Positions 52,034 to 60,954 are shown, counted from the first letter of the stretch. The stretch is DNA of 64,000 nucleotides from Oxalobacteraceae bacterium OTU3CAMAD1 (GCA_024123915.1 CP099650.1:7417273-7481272); one strand, 5' to 3'. A program made the numbers and translations. The notes: generated from the sequence alone by a model not told the origin.

Positions 52034-52966
52034 ATGCTCATGAGCTACGTCCCGCCGACCGACCTGTCCTGCCCTTCCATCGTCACCAGCAAGGGCGGTC
52101 CGACCTTGTCGCGCATCGTCGCCGGCATGTGGCGCATGAACGAATGGAAGCTGACGCCCCAGCAACGGATGGCGTTCATCGAGCAATGCCTGGACATGGG
52201 CGTGACCAGCTTCGACCACGCAGATATCTACGGCGGCTACGGCGTCGAAGCGGTGTTCGGCGAGGCGCTGGCGTTGCAACCGTCGCTGCGCGCGCGCATG
52301 CAGCTGGTGAGCAAGTGCGGCATCAAACTACTCAACGCGGCACGTCCGGACCATACGATTCAGCACTATGACACCAGCGCCAGCCACATCATCGCGTCGG
52401 CGGAGAACTCGCTGCGCCAGCTGGGCACCGATCACCTGGATCTGCTGCTGATCCACCGTCCCGATCCGCTGATGGATTTCGACGAGATCGCCGAGGCTTT
52501 CGGGCGCCTGCGCCAGGAGGGCAAGGTGCGGCATTTCGGCGTGTCCAATTTCAGCCGCCACCAGTTCGAGAGCCTGAACCGCCGCATCGCGCTGGCGACC
52601 AACCAGGTGGAGTTCTCGCCGCTGTGCGTGGCGCCGATGTTCGACGAGACCTTCGACGGGTTGCAGGATTTGGGCGTAGCGCCGATGATCTGGTCGCCAC
52701 TGGCCGGAGGGCGGTTGTTCAGCAAGGACGATGCGGCCGGCGTGCGGGTGAGCGCCGTGATCCAGAAGATCGCCGATGAAGTGCGGCGTCCGTTCGGCAG
52801 CGTGGTGTTCGCCTGGATTATGCAGTTGCCGAGCCGCCCGGTGCCACTGACCGGATCAGGGCGGATTCAGGCGGTGGCGGAGGCGGTGGAAGCGACGCAG
52901 TTCACGCTGAGCCGCAGCCAGTGGTTTGAGATCCTGCGCGCCGCGCGCGGCCACGAAGTAGCGTGA
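52034..52966 (+). CDS. Aldo/keto reductase (YdhF-like)
   Basis: An NADPH-dependent oxidoreductase of 310 residues with a TIM-barrel fold. The AKR catalytic set is present: D61 and Y66 (in FDHADIYGGYG), K94 (in SKCG) and H142 (in LLIHRPDP). The second signature lies around RHFGVSNFSRHQ. Two in-frame ATG codons (52034 and 52040) fit equally. A palindromic repeat follows. The physiological substrate is not known. Confidence 0.92.
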   Translation: MLMSYVPPTDLSCPSIVTSKGGPTLSRIVAGMWRMNEWKLTPQQRMAFIEQCLDMGVTSFDHADIYGGYGVEAVFGEALALQPSLRARMQLVSKCGIKLLNAARPDHTIQHYDTSASHIIASAENSLRQLGTDHLDLLLIHRPDPLMDFDEIAEAFGRLRQEGKVRHFGVSNFSRHQFESLNRRIALATNQVEFSPLCVAPMFDETFDGLQDLGVAPMIWSPLAGGRLFSKDDAAGVRVSAVIQKIADEVRRPFGSVVFAWIMQLPSRPVPLTGSGRIQAVAEAVEATQFTLSRSQWFEILRAARGHEVA

Positions 52967-52993
52967 GCTAAGCGCTGCAAAACCTTGCTCAAT

Positions 52994-53107
52994 TCTAAAA
53001 CACGTAGGGCGGATTAGCGCAGCGTAATCCGCCAATGCATGCGTTTCGACAGCTCACGCATTGGCGGATTACGGCGTTCCGCCTAATCCGCCCCTACGTG
53101 TTTTAGA
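52994..53107. repeat. Dispersed palindromic repeat, family I (full copy 3, longest)
   Basis: Symmetry extends beyond the core arms: TCTAAAACACGTAGGGCGG at the left and CCTACGTGTTTTAGA at the right. It lies between two convergent genes, where it could act as a bidirectional terminator. Confidence 0.85.
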
Positions 53108-53192
53108 TTTTTTCGGTGGCCGCAGGCCGCCGCAAACGCGGATCAGATTTTTTTGACAGTCGCAGGCCCCGGTGGCGCGTCACGTACCGCGC

Positions 53193-53975
53193 TCAAATGT
53201 CGTCATACACGACCGGCGGCGCGATCCCCTTCCAGCCCCTCTTCCAAGCCAGGTTCAGCGCCAGCGTGAAGGCGATATACACCACAAAGAACAGCACGAA
53301 GTAGGCGGCCTGCAACCACGCCAGCAATCCCAGATTCACCACCAGCAGCACCAGCGCGCCCCAGCTCTTCTTCTGCTTGGAACTCGGGAAGCGCACCGTC
53401 GACACCATCAGCGTGCCCACCACAAACAACAGCAGCACGACCAGAATCGCGTGCCAGGTGGTGGCCGCCGGGTCCGGCCAGGCAACCACCACCGACGCCA
53501 CGCAGGCGGCCCCCGCCGTGATTGGCATGCCGACGAAATAGCGCGGGTCGGTCCGGCCGACGCTGACATTGAAACGCGCCAGCCGCAGCGCCCCGCAAGC
53601 GACAAAGAAGAAACTGGCGATGCCGCCGGCCCGCAGCAGGGTCGGATGGTCGACGCCCAGTTGCACGAAGCCATAGCAATACAGCAGCAGCCCCGGCGCG
53701 CAGCCGAAGTTCATCACGTCGGCGATGGAGTCGAGCTGCATGCCGAACTCGGACGCGGTGTTGGTGGCGCGCGCGACAAAGCCGTCGAGCGCGTCGAACA
53801 CGCCGGCCAGCACCAGCAAGATGGCCGCCAACCGGTAGTCCTCGGCGGACCCGACAAGGGCGTTGTCGACCGAGATGACGATGCTGCCGAAGCCGCAGGC
53901 GATCGACATCAGGGTCACCATACTGGGCAAGGCGAACTTGGCGCGCCGAACGCGCGCTTGATTGATAGGTTTCAA
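53193..53975 (-). CDS. pssA: CDP-diacylglycerol-serine O-phosphatidyltransferase
   Basis: An inner-membrane enzyme that makes phosphatidylserine, the precursor of phosphatidylethanolamine. The 260-residue protein has about eight hydrophobic segments and the complete CDP-alcohol phosphatidyltransferase motif: D61, D64-G65, A68-R69, G78, D82, D86. The reading starts at a TTG codon at 53975, with GGAAG about 9 nt upstream; no ATG gives the full motif-preceding region. This start is unusual but well supported. Confidence 0.93.
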   Translation of the reverse strand: MKPINQARVRRAKFALPSMVTLMSIACGFGSIVISVDNALVGSAEDYRLAAILLVLAGVFDALDGFVARATNTASEFGMQLDSIADVMNFGCAPGLLLYCYGFVQLGVDHPTLLRAGGIASFFFVACGALRLARFNVSVGRTDPRYFVGMPITAGAACVASVVVAWPDPAATTWHAILVVLLLFVVGTLMVSTVRFPSSKQKKSWGALVLLVVNLGLLAWLQAAYFVLFFVVYIAFTLALNLAWKRGWKGIAPPVVYDDI

Positions 53976-54163
53976 ATGACGACTTCCAGGTTAAGCATGC
54001 GTCGCCAACGGGCGGCTGGCTGAACGGTTAGCTTACCATTTTACGCAAGCCGTCCCGTACAGGGCGGCCCGACTAGCATATTGCGTGCCGCAATCGAGCA
54101 AACTGGCTTAAAATCGCTGTAGCCAGTCCGGGCAAAACGCCCACACGCACAGGAGTTTCAAAC

Positions 54164-55153
54164 ATGGCAGATCATAAGCACCGGCAACTCCCCTTTTCCC
54201 CGTTGCCGGCGGCAATGGTGCTTATCGCCGCCCTGCTCGCCGGCTGTGGTGGCGGAGGAGGGGAAAGCAATAGCGCGACCGCGCCAGTGACATCGGTTCC
54301 CCCCACCACCTCGCTGCCGCAGGAACCAGGCGCGCCCACGCTGACCGGCAACACCGCCCTCGACGGCTTCAACTGGCTCAATTACCGGCGCGCCCAGCTG
54401 GGTTTGTCGGTGCTGACGCGTAACAGCCAGGTCGATGCGGCGGCGCTGGGACATTCCAATTATCTGCGCCTGAACAACACCGTCAGCCACGACCAGACTG
54501 TGGGGGCGCCGGGCTTTACCGGCGTCAACCTGACCGACCGGCTAAGTCGCGCCGGCTATGTGCTGACCACCAACGGCTTCGCCATCGGCGAAGTCATCTC
54601 CGCCACGACGGACACCTCCGGCTTTTACCAGGCGGAGGAACTGATCACCGCGATCTATCACCGCTTCGTGATGTTCGAGCCCGTCTTCAGGGAAGTCGGC
54701 ACCGGCGCCACCACGGTCGCCGGCGGCTACACCTACTTCACCGCCGACCTGACGGCTACCAACGGTTTGGGCGCCGGCATCGGCGCGGGCAGGCTGGTCA
54801 ACTACCCGGTCAACAACCAGACCAACATCCCGATCAATTTCTTCAGCGATACCGAATCGCCCGATCCCGTGCCAAATCAGAACGAGGTGGGTTACCCGGT
54901 CAGCGTCCACTCCGACAGCGGCCGGGGCGGCGCCGGCGTAGTGGTGCGCAGCTTTACCATCACGCCGCGCGGCGGCGCGGCGCTGAATACGCTTCTGCTC
55001 AGCAGAGCAACCGACTCGCGTACCGCGCCCGAGGTGGCCGCGATCATCCCGCTGGCGCCGCTTCGCAGGGGCACCGTCTACGATGTCAGCTTCGACGGCA
55101 CGGTGAACGGCGTGGCGGCCCCGCGCACCTGGTCGTTCACCACCCGGCAGTGA
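54164..55153 (+). CDS. CAP-domain (SCP/PR1-like) lipoprotein
   Basis: A 329-residue exported lipoprotein. The lipobox is LLAGC (Cys28), followed by a Gly/Ser/Thr-rich linker. The CAP domain occupies about 65-175: ALDGFNWLNYRRAQLGLSVL, then ALGHSNYLRLNNTVSHDQ with the conserved His residues. The rest forms a beta-rich C-terminal region ending WSFTTRQ, similar to an Ig-like fold. AGGAG precedes the ATG. CAP proteins have varied extracellular roles, and none can be assigned here. Confidence 0.88.
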   Translation: MADHKHRQLPFSPLPAAMVLIAALLAGCGGGGGESNSATAPVTSVPPTTSLPQEPGAPTLTGNTALDGFNWLNYRRAQLGLSVLTRNSQVDAAALGHSNYLRLNNTVSHDQTVGAPGFTGVNLTDRLSRAGYVLTTNGFAIGEVISATTDTSGFYQAEELITAIYHRFVMFEPVFREVGTGATTVAGGYTYFTADLTATNGLGAGIGAGRLVNYPVNNQTNIPINFFSDTESPDPVPNQNEVGYPVSVHSDSGRGGAGVVVRSFTITPRGGAALNTLLLSRATDSRTAPEVAAIIPLAPLRRGTVYDVSFDGTVNGVAAPRTWSFTTRQ

Positions 55154-55269
55154 CCGCGTGCGAGGGCGGTCGACGCGTTGTTGCGGCCGGTAAGGTCTGC
55201 TATGGTACGGCTTCGATATAGTTCCGTACGGCTTCCGACCAACCACCGATCCGCGATAACGCACCGCTC

Positions 55270-55890
55270 ATGATACTTTCCAGCATGCCTGCCTCACCGG
55301 TTCACGCCGAGGGCCATATTTTGCAAGTGGAAACCGGCTTGCAGCAGCTGATGGGCGACCGCGCCCTCTATCTGCAGATCCTGCGCCGCTTCCGGCAACG
55401 CTATCAGGACAGCGCCAACCAGGCGCGCAACGAATTGACGGCCGGCGACGCCACTGGCGGGCAACGCATCATCCATACCCTCAAGGGAGCGGCCGGCATG
55501 ATCGGCGCCCAGCAGGTGTATCTATTGGCAGCCAATCTGGAGCAAGCCTGCGCGGGACCGGCGGCACTGTGCATGGGGCCGCTGGCGCAGCTGGAGCACG
55601 CGCTGCGCTGCCTGATGGGCGCGATCGACGCCGAGTTGAGCGCGGCCGACGAGCAACCGCATGCGGAGCCGACGGCCGCCGGCCAGCATCCCCCGGAGAC
55701 GCGCATGCTGGTGCAGCATCTGGCCAGGCTGCTGGAAGAAGGCGACGGCGCGGCGATCGATGTGCTGGAGCACTCGGCGACGGTGCTCGCGGCAAGCTTG
55801 GGAGTGGCGGTGTTTCAGGAGGTGACCGAGGCGGCGCATCAGTTCGACTTCGAGGCGGCGCTGGCGGTGCTGCAGGCGGCGAAGAGCTAA
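55270..55890 (+). CDS. Hpt-domain phosphotransfer protein
   Basis: A 206-residue cytoplasmic protein with an Hpt four-helix domain in the first half and the phospho-accepting His69 in IIHTLKGAAGMIGA. The second half (about 140-206) is helical and resembles a second, degenerate Hpt-like helix pair without the His motif. No histidine kinase or response regulator is adjacent, so its partners are elsewhere. It converges on the Zn-ribbon gene, with 4 bp between the stop codons. Confidence 0.88.
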   Translation: MILSSMPASPVHAEGHILQVETGLQQLMGDRALYLQILRRFRQRYQDSANQARNELTAGDATGGQRIIHTLKGAAGMIGAQQVYLLAANLEQACAGPAALCMGPLAQLEHALRCLMGAIDAELSAADEQPHAEPTAAGQHPPETRMLVQHLARLLEEGDGAAIDVLEHSATVLAASLGVAVFQEVTEAAHQFDFEAALAVLQAAKS

Positions 55891-55894
55891 GTCC

Positions 55895-56104
55895 TCAGCG
55901 CGTATATTCTTTCTCTTCGTCGAAGGCGTCGGCGCATTCCTTGTCGCAGAAACGTTTGACGTTGTCGAGCGGCTTCTCGCAGTACCAGCACGAGCCCTTG
56001 GGCGGCAACATCTGCCGCGTGCGGGCCGGCGAAACGGGCGCCGCCATCGAAGGGGGCGCCGTGCCGCCGCCGTCGTCCGGTACGCTTTCTTGTGTCGGTT
56101 CCAC
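55895..56104 (-). CDS. Small zinc-ribbon protein
   Basis: A 69-residue protein whose C-terminal half carries CWYC and RFCDKEC, four cysteines in a treble-clef/zinc-ribbon layout like the DUF2116-type family. The N-terminal half is low complexity. The best start is the GTG at 56104, with GGAGG 5 nt upstream; a TTG at 56137 would add 11 residues. The function is unknown. Confidence 0.7.
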   Translation of the reverse strand: MEPTQESVPDDGGGTAPPSMAAPVSPARTRQMLPPKGSCWYCEKPLDNVKRFCDKECADAFDEEKEYTR

Positions 56105-56492
56105 GATCCCCTCCGTTCCAGGCAGTGCCCAAGTCAACGTTGCAAGGTTACTTCAGCGGAATATCTCAAGCATGAGAATTCTCAAGGCCGTGCCGGTTTC
56201 GAGCCATGTGTTGGAAACCGAACACTCTTCTGCGACGAATCAATCATAGCAGGTTCGGTGGACCGGCCACAGCGGCCGGATCGGCAAAAAATGCGCCCAA
56301 ACGACACTTCTCCAGCGATGCGCAGCGCGCTCCCGAGGGCGCTCATAGGGGATAAATATTTTTTAATTGAAAAGTCGAAAATGATAGTGAGTCACCACGA
56401 AATTGTGGCTCCAAGGCATCTTCGACGACCCCGTGCCGGGCCGCGCGGCTTATAATCATTACACCATTATCATTCCCGCCTGGAAAGTTCGA
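56105..56492. other. Intergenic region before the diguanylate cyclase gene
   Basis: No coding frame looks real here. It holds short inverted repeats (GGTTTCGAGCC/TTGGAAACC near 56200 and GAGCGC/GCGCTC-like pairs near 56325) and a -10-like TATAAT at 56451-56456 without a clear -35. The AT-rich patch near 56350 (ATATTTTTTAATTGAAAAG) is unlike its surroundings. Confidence 0.5.
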
Positions 56493-57482
56493 ATGTCTGA
56501 AACTGTTCATGCTTCCCCGCCTGCGACGGCGGGCCACTCCCACTTGTCCGCCCGCGCGCTGGCGCTCGCCGACCTCGGCCTGATCGTGCTCGACGCCGGC
56601 CAGCGCATCGTCCTGTGGAACCAATGGATGGCCAGCCACTCCGGCCAGTCCGCGCACCGCGTGCTCGGCAGCGACCTGTTCGACGTGTTTCCCGAATTGC
56701 GCGGCCAGCGGCTGGAGCAGGCCGTGCACAGCGCGATGCAGAGCAAAACGCCGCAGCAGCTGTCGCCGGGACTGAACCGCTCGCCCTTCCCCCTGTTCCC
56801 GACCGGTACCTGGGGCGGCGAGCGCATCGAGCAGTCTGTATCGGTGACGCCGTTCACCGAAGGCAAGGAACGGTTTTGCCTGATCCAGGTGAGCGACATC
56901 AGCAGCACCGTCGGCCGCGAGCGCCAGCTGCGCGGCCAGGCCGAGGCGCTGCGCGCGCAATCGTACGTGGACGGGCTGACCGGCATCGCCAACCGGCGCC
57001 ACTTCGACGTCGCGCTCGACCGCGAACTGCGGCGCGCCCAGCGCAACGGCGGCCAGCTGTCGCTGCTGCTGATGGATATCGACTCGTTCAAGGCGTATAA
57101 CGACCACTTCGGCCACCAGCAGGGCGACGCCTGCCTGACCCTGGTGGCGGAAGCGTTCGCCGCCATGCTGCAGCGGCCGGCCGATCTGGCCGCGCGCTAC
57201 GGCGGCGAGGAATTCGGCGCCGTGCTGCCGGACACCGGGCCGGAGCAGGCGGCGCTGGTCGCCGAGGGCATCCGCGCGCGCATCGCCGCACTGGAGGTCA
57301 CGCACGCACCCGCAGCGATGCGTCCGTATGTGACAATGAGCATCGGCGTGGCCAGCTTCGTCAAGGACCGGTTGTGCACCGCCGAAACCATGCTGGCCGC
57401 CGCCGACAGCTGCCTGTACGCCGCCAAACACGCCGGACGCGACTGCGTCATCGTTCACAAACTGGAAGAAACCAACGCATGA
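56493..57482 (+). CDS. PAS-domain diguanylate cyclase with inhibitory I-site
   Basis: A cytoplasmic enzyme that makes cyclic di-GMP. The 329-residue protein has an N-terminal PAS-like sensor (about 20-135, with LGLIVLDAGQRIVLWNQWM) and a GGDEF domain (about 150-325). The active-site motif is GGEEF (237-241). RPAD at 228-231 lies five residues before it and matches the RxxD product-inhibition site. It has no membrane segment. The TGA overlaps the ATG of the next gene, a lactonase-family protein. It is expected to be active and feedback-regulated. Confidence 0.92.
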   Translation: MSETVHASPPATAGHSHLSARALALADLGLIVLDAGQRIVLWNQWMASHSGQSAHRVLGSDLFDVFPELRGQRLEQAVHSAMQSKTPQQLSPGLNRSPFPLFPTGTWGGERIEQSVSVTPFTEGKERFCLIQVSDISSTVGRERQLRGQAEALRAQSYVDGLTGIANRRHFDVALDRELRRAQRNGGQLSLLLMDIDSFKAYNDHFGHQQGDACLTLVAEAFAAMLQRPADLAARYGGEEFGAVLPDTGPEQAALVAEGIRARIAALEVTHAPAAMRPYVTMSIGVASFVKDRLCTAETMLAAADSCLYAAKHAGRDCVIVHKLEETNA

Positions 57483-58456
57483 AAATTCGCCCTGCCTTTA
57501 GCTTCGCATCGATCTTTTCCGCCGCCGTCGCCACTGCCTTGGTGGCCTTTGGCGCCCCGGCCGCCTTCGCCGCCGCCGCCGCGCCGGCCGCCTGCACCGG
57601 CGCCGCGCCCTCCGGCGAATTGACCGCGCAGCGCATCGTCGCCGCCAACCCGACCCGCTCGGAGCCGGGGCTGTATGAAGGTCCGGTATGGATCAAGGAT
57701 GCGCTGTATTTCTCGGACTTCACGTTCGGTCCGGGCTTCCCGTCGCGCATCCAGAAGCTCGACGCCAGCGGCAAGGTCACCACACTGATCGCCGACAGCG
57801 GCAGCAACGGCCTGGCGGTCGACGCGCACGGCAACATCCTGGCGGCGACGCACAAGTACAAAAGCGTGTCGCGCTACACGATGGATGGCAAGCGCAGCGA
57901 TGTCGTGACCAAGTACAACGGCAACGTCTTCAACTCGCCGAACGACATGGCGCTGGCCGCCGACGGCACCTTGTACTTCAGCGACCCGGCCTTCCAGCGC
58001 GACGCCGCGCCGGGCGGGCAGGACAAGACGCGCGTCTATCGCGTGGCGGCCGACGGCACGGTGACCGTGGTGGACGACACGCTCACCAATCCGAACGGCG
58101 TATCGCTGTCGCCGGCAGGGGACGTACTGTATGTGAACGGTATGGTTGGCGAAAAAGGCGTGCTGCGCGCGTACGCCATCGTCGACGGCAAGCCTGGCAA
58201 GGGACGCGACCTGGTCAATGGCCTGGGCATCCCGGACGGCATGGCGATCGACTGCCAAGGCAACGTCTACGTCACCGAGCACACGGACAAGCGCATCCGC
58301 GTATTCACGCCGCAGGGCAAGCACATCGCCACGATCAAGGTGGATGCGAATGTCACCAATGCCGCGTTCGGCGGTGCCGATGGCAAGACCTTGTTCATCA
58401 CGGGTGCGGGGTCGGTGTGGAAGATCGCGTTGAACGTGAGCGGGTTGCCATACTGA
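57479..58456 (+). CDS. SMP-30/gluconolactonase-family exported beta-propeller protein
   Basis: A 325-residue protein with a signal peptide (cut near AAFAAAAAP), so probably periplasmic. Six-bladed propeller features of the SMP-30/gluconolactonase/LRE family are present: LYEGPVWI near the start, NSPNDMALAADGTLYFSD, NPNGVSLSPAGDVLYV and GIPDGMAIDCQGNVYVTE. The conserved acidic and Asn metal ligands of the family appear in these blocks. Its start codon overlaps the diguanylate cyclase stop (ATGA), so it is translated from that message. The substrate is unknown, perhaps a sugar lactone. Confidence 0.9.
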   Translation: MKIRPAFSFASIFSAAVATALVAFGAPAAFAAAAAPAACTGAAPSGELTAQRIVAANPTRSEPGLYEGPVWIKDALYFSDFTFGPGFPSRIQKLDASGKVTTLIADSGSNGLAVDAHGNILAATHKYKSVSRYTMDGKRSDVVTKYNGNVFNSPNDMALAADGTLYFSDPAFQRDAAPGGQDKTRVYRVAADGTVTVVDDTLTNPNGVSLSPAGDVLYVNGMVGEKGVLRAYAIVDGKPGKGRDLVNGLGIPDGMAIDCQGNVYVTEHTDKRIRVFTPQGKHIATIKVDANVTNAAFGGADGKTLFITGAGSVWKIALNVSGLPY

Positions 58457-58538
58457 TCGCGCGGCAAACAAATCTGAACCACTATCCGGGCCGGGATCTG
58501 AAACAGACCTGGCCCGCGCTGCAAATCAAAAGCTGATC

Positions 58539-58612
58539 CACAACCCGAACCAAAGTCTGAACGCGCTTCGAACCCCATATCTGCGGCCACAACCCGAATC
58601 CAAATCTAAAAC
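58539..58612 (+). repeat. Two imperfect direct repeats
   Basis: CACAACCCGAACCAAAGTCTGAAC at 58539 recurs as a similar 24-nt unit (CACAACCCGAATCCAAATCT followed by AAA) at 58589. Between them and upstream lie related fragments (AAATCTGAACC, GATCTGAAAC). The second unit runs directly into a half copy of repeat family I. Confidence 0.6.
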
Positions 58613-58651
58613 ACGTAGGTCGGATTAGCGCAGCGTAATCCGACAGGCTCC
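58604..58651 (+). repeat. Dispersed repeat, family I (half copy)
   Basis: TCTAAAACACGTAGGTCGG, GATTAGCGCAGCG and TAATCCGACAGG match the left arm of the full copies, and a right arm is missing. It lies upstream of the toxin-antitoxin pair. Confidence 0.8.
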
Positions 58652-58706
58652 GTCGACGGCCCAGGTCGTCCCAACCCACACTCCGAAATGAGATAAATCA
58701 GCCAAA

Positions 58707-58725
58707 TATCGCAAATTGCGATACT
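58707..58725. promoter_or_regulatory. Operator/promoter of the higBA pair
   Basis: A perfect palindrome TATCGCAA-A-TTGCGATA (58707-58723) overlaps a -10-like GATACT (58720-58725). Its centre lies 18 bp before the toxin start codon. This is where the HigA antitoxin would be expected to repress its own operon. Confidence 0.7.
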
Positions 58726-58732
58726 CTGGAGC

Positions 58733-59014
58733 ATGCGAGTTATTTCCAACAAAGCGCTGGTCGACTTCTCGACAATTCATCCACCTGCGCGCTTGCCGAT
58801 GCAGACGTGGAGGAAGATCATTGAGTCTCGCTCGTTTTCGAACTTCGCCGACATTAAAAGCACCTTCAACGCCGTGGACAAAGCCGGCGACCACTATATT
58901 TTTGACGTTGGCGGAAATAAGTACCGCATCATCGCTGGGATCAGCTTTCCCCACCAGAAGCTGTACATCCGGCATGTATTTACCCATGAGGAGTACAACA
59001 AATGGAAGCCCTGA
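58733..59014 (+). CDS. higB: HigB-type toxin (mRNA interferase)
   Basis: A 93-residue toxin of the RelE/HigB superfamily that cuts mRNA on the ribosome. The beginning MRVISNKALVDFSTIHP, the central TWRKIIESRSFSNFADIK and the end YIRHVFTHEEYNKWKP follow the HigB family along its whole length. The gene overlaps the antitoxin gene by 13 nt, toxin first as in hig loci. GGAG sits only one base before the ATG, too close for normal initiation. A -10-like GATACT about 7 nt upstream raises the possibility of a leaderless message. Confidence 0.92.
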   Translation: MRVISNKALVDFSTIHPPARLPMQTWRKIIESRSFSNFADIKSTFNAVDKAGDHYIFDVGGNKYRIIAGISFPHQKLYIRHVFTHEEYNKWKP

Positions 59015-59424
59015 CGGACCAAGCAGTGGTAGCAGAAATCACCTCCCACTATCAAGCCTTGTCGTCGCTTGTGCCACTGCGCGCCATTCATAGCGAGCAG
59101 GATTACGAGAACGCTATCTCTGCACTTAATCGCCTTTTAGATGCTGGCGCCGCCGATGAGAAGCATCCGCTTGCCGATCTAGTGAACGCCTTAGGAAACC
59201 TCATCGGGGATTACGAAGATCGGGCATATCCCGCCGAGCATGTCTCTCCAGTCGAGATGATCCGCTTTTTAATGGAGCAGCATCAGCTCTCTCAATCCGA
59301 GTTGCCCGAGATTGGTGGGCAGAGCGTAGTCTCAGAAGTGCTGAGTGGAAAGCGAGAGCTCAACGTGCGTCAGATCAAAGAACTGTCCGCACGTTTCAAC
59401 ATCCCCGCCGCCGCTTTTTTGTAG
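59002..59424 (+). CDS. higA: HigA-type antitoxin
   Basis: A 140-residue antitoxin and probable repressor. The N-terminal ~75 residues form an acidic helical region. The C-terminal half has a Cro/C1-type helix-turn-helix (MEQHQLSQSELPEIGGQSVV, then VLSGKRELNVRQIKELSARF). GAGGAG precedes the ATG, so the antitoxin has a much better ribosome-binding site than the toxin. This fits the usual excess of antitoxin. Confidence 0.92.
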   Translation: MEALTDQAVVAEITSHYQALSSLVPLRAIHSEQDYENAISALNRLLDAGAADEKHPLADLVNALGNLIGDYEDRAYPAEHVSPVEMIRFLMEQHQLSQSELPEIGGQSVVSEVLSGKRELNVRQIKELSARFNIPAAAFL

Positions 59425-59502
59425 AGGCAGAGGCAAGGTAACGCTACCCGGCTAACCGATACACTTGAGCCCGTGTAGCAATGGCGGACCTGACCCCGGA
59501 GT

Positions 59503-60882
59503 TTATTTGCCGATACAGAACCGGCTGAAGATCACTCCCAGCAAATCATCCGACGAGAACGCGCCCGTGATGCTCGACAGCTGCGCCTGCGCCAGGCGCA
59601 ATTCCTCCGCGAACAAATCCAGAGACTGATCGTTTTGCGCCGCGTGCTCCCCTGCCCGCTCCAGATGCGCGCCGGCGTTTTTCAGCGCGATCAGATGCCG
59701 CTCGCGCGCGAGGTACAGCGACTCACCCGTCTGCTGCCAGCCGGCGATGCGCAGCAGTTCCTTGCGCAGCAGGTCGATGCCGATGTTCTCGTGCGCCGAC
59801 AGATACACGTGCGTGGCATCCGGCATCGCATCCACGCTCGGCTTGTGCCCCGACAAATCGATCTTGTTCCAGATGCGCAGCACCGGCACGCCCTCAGGGA
59901 ATGCCGCGACGATGTTTTCATCCGCGCGCGACGGGCCGTGGTCGGCATCCAGCAAATGCAGAATCACATCCGCCTTGCCGACCTCGCCCCAGGTGCGCTC
60001 GATACCGATGCGCTCGACCACATCCACCGTCTCGTCCGCATGACGGATACCGGCCGTGTCGATGATGTTGAGCGGGATGCCTTCAATCTGGATCGTTTCG
60101 GTAACCTTGTCGCGCGTGGTGCCGGCTATCGGCGTGACGATGGCGACGTCGGAACCGGCCAGCGAATTGAGCAACGACGATTTGCCGACGTTAGGCTGGC
60201 CAACCAGCACCACGCTCAGTCCCTCGCGCAATAGCGCGCCTTGCGCCGCCTGCTTGAACACCTGGTCCAACGCGCTGACGATGCCCGCCAACTGCCCGCG
60301 CGCATCCGACTTCTCTAGGAAGTCGATCTCCTCCTCGGGGAAATCCAGGGTCGCCTCGACCAGCATGCGCAAACCGGTCACGCCCTCCACCAGCTTGTTG
60401 ACCGTCTTCGAAAACGCCCCCGACAACGATTGCGACGCCGACTTGGCCGCCGCCTCGGTCGATGCGTCGATCAGATCGGCCACCGCCTCCGCCTGCGCCA
60501 GGTCGAGCTTGTCGTTCAGATACGCGCGGCGCGTGAATTCGCCCGGCTCGGCCAGCCGCAACCCCAGCTCGGCGCCGGCCTCCAGCACGCGCGCCAGCAG
60601 CAGTTGCAGCACGATCGGTCCGCCATGCCCCTGCAACTCCAGCACATCCTCTCCTGTGTACGAGTTCGGTCCCTTGAACCAGATGGCGATGCCTTGGTCG
60701 ATGATGGCGCCGTCGGCCTGCGTGAACGGAATGTAGGTGGCGTGGCGCGGCTTCAAGGCCGTGGCGCCGAACAGCGCGGCGATCAGCGGTTGCAAATTCT
60801 TGCCGGAGGCGCGCACGACGCCGATGCCGCCGCGTCCCGGTGCGGTGGCGATGGCGGCGATGGGGGAGGAGTCGATATTCAT
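59503..60882 (-). CDS. mnmE: tRNA U34 5-carboxymethylaminomethyl-modifying GTPase MnmE
   Basis: A cytoplasmic GTPase that, with MnmG, modifies the wobble uridine of several tRNAs. The 459-residue protein has the tetrahydrofolate-binding N-terminal domain ([17 protein letters not shown]) and a helical domain. The inserted G domain shows GQPNVGKSS at 228-236, DTAG at 275-278 and NKID at 339-342. The C-terminal FCIGK carries the essential Cys456. It is the last gene of the rpmH operon, separated from yidC by a terminator-like hairpin. Confidence 0.97.
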   Translation of the reverse strand: MNIDSSPIAAIATAPGRGGIGVVRASGKNLQPLIAALFGATALKPRHATYIPFTQADGAIIDQGIAIWFKGPNSYTGEDVLELQGHGGPIVLQLLLARVLEAGAELGLRLAEPGEFTRRAYLNDKLDLAQAEAVADLIDASTEAAAKSASQSLSGAFSKTVNKLVEGVTGLRMLVEATLDFPEEEIDFLEKSDARGQLAGIVSALDQVFKQAAQGALLREGLSVVLVGQPNVGKSSLLNSLAGSDVAIVTPIAGTTRDKVTETIQIEGIPLNIIDTAGIRHADETVDVVERIGIERTWGEVGKADVILHLLDADHGPSRADENIVAAFPEGVPVLRIWNKIDLSGHKPSVDAMPDATHVYLSAHENIGIDLLRKELLRIAGWQQTGESLYLARERHLIALKNAGAHLERAGEHAAQNDQSLDLFAEELRLAQAQLSSITGAFSSDDLLGVIFSRFCIGK

Positions 60883-60902
60883 GGGCTAATTGTAGAGGAT
60901 AT

Positions 60903-60932
60903 AAAAAAAGCCCGCGATCAACACGGGCTTTC
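60903..60932 (-). terminator. Terminator/attenuator between yidC and mnmE
   Basis: On the minus strand AAGCCCG/CGGGCTT closes a 9-nt loop and is followed by seven T. It would end most transcripts after yidC, so mnmE is probably expressed at a lower level or from another promoter. Confidence 0.85.
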
Positions 60933-60954
60933 TGGCAACACTAAACGCTAAGGA

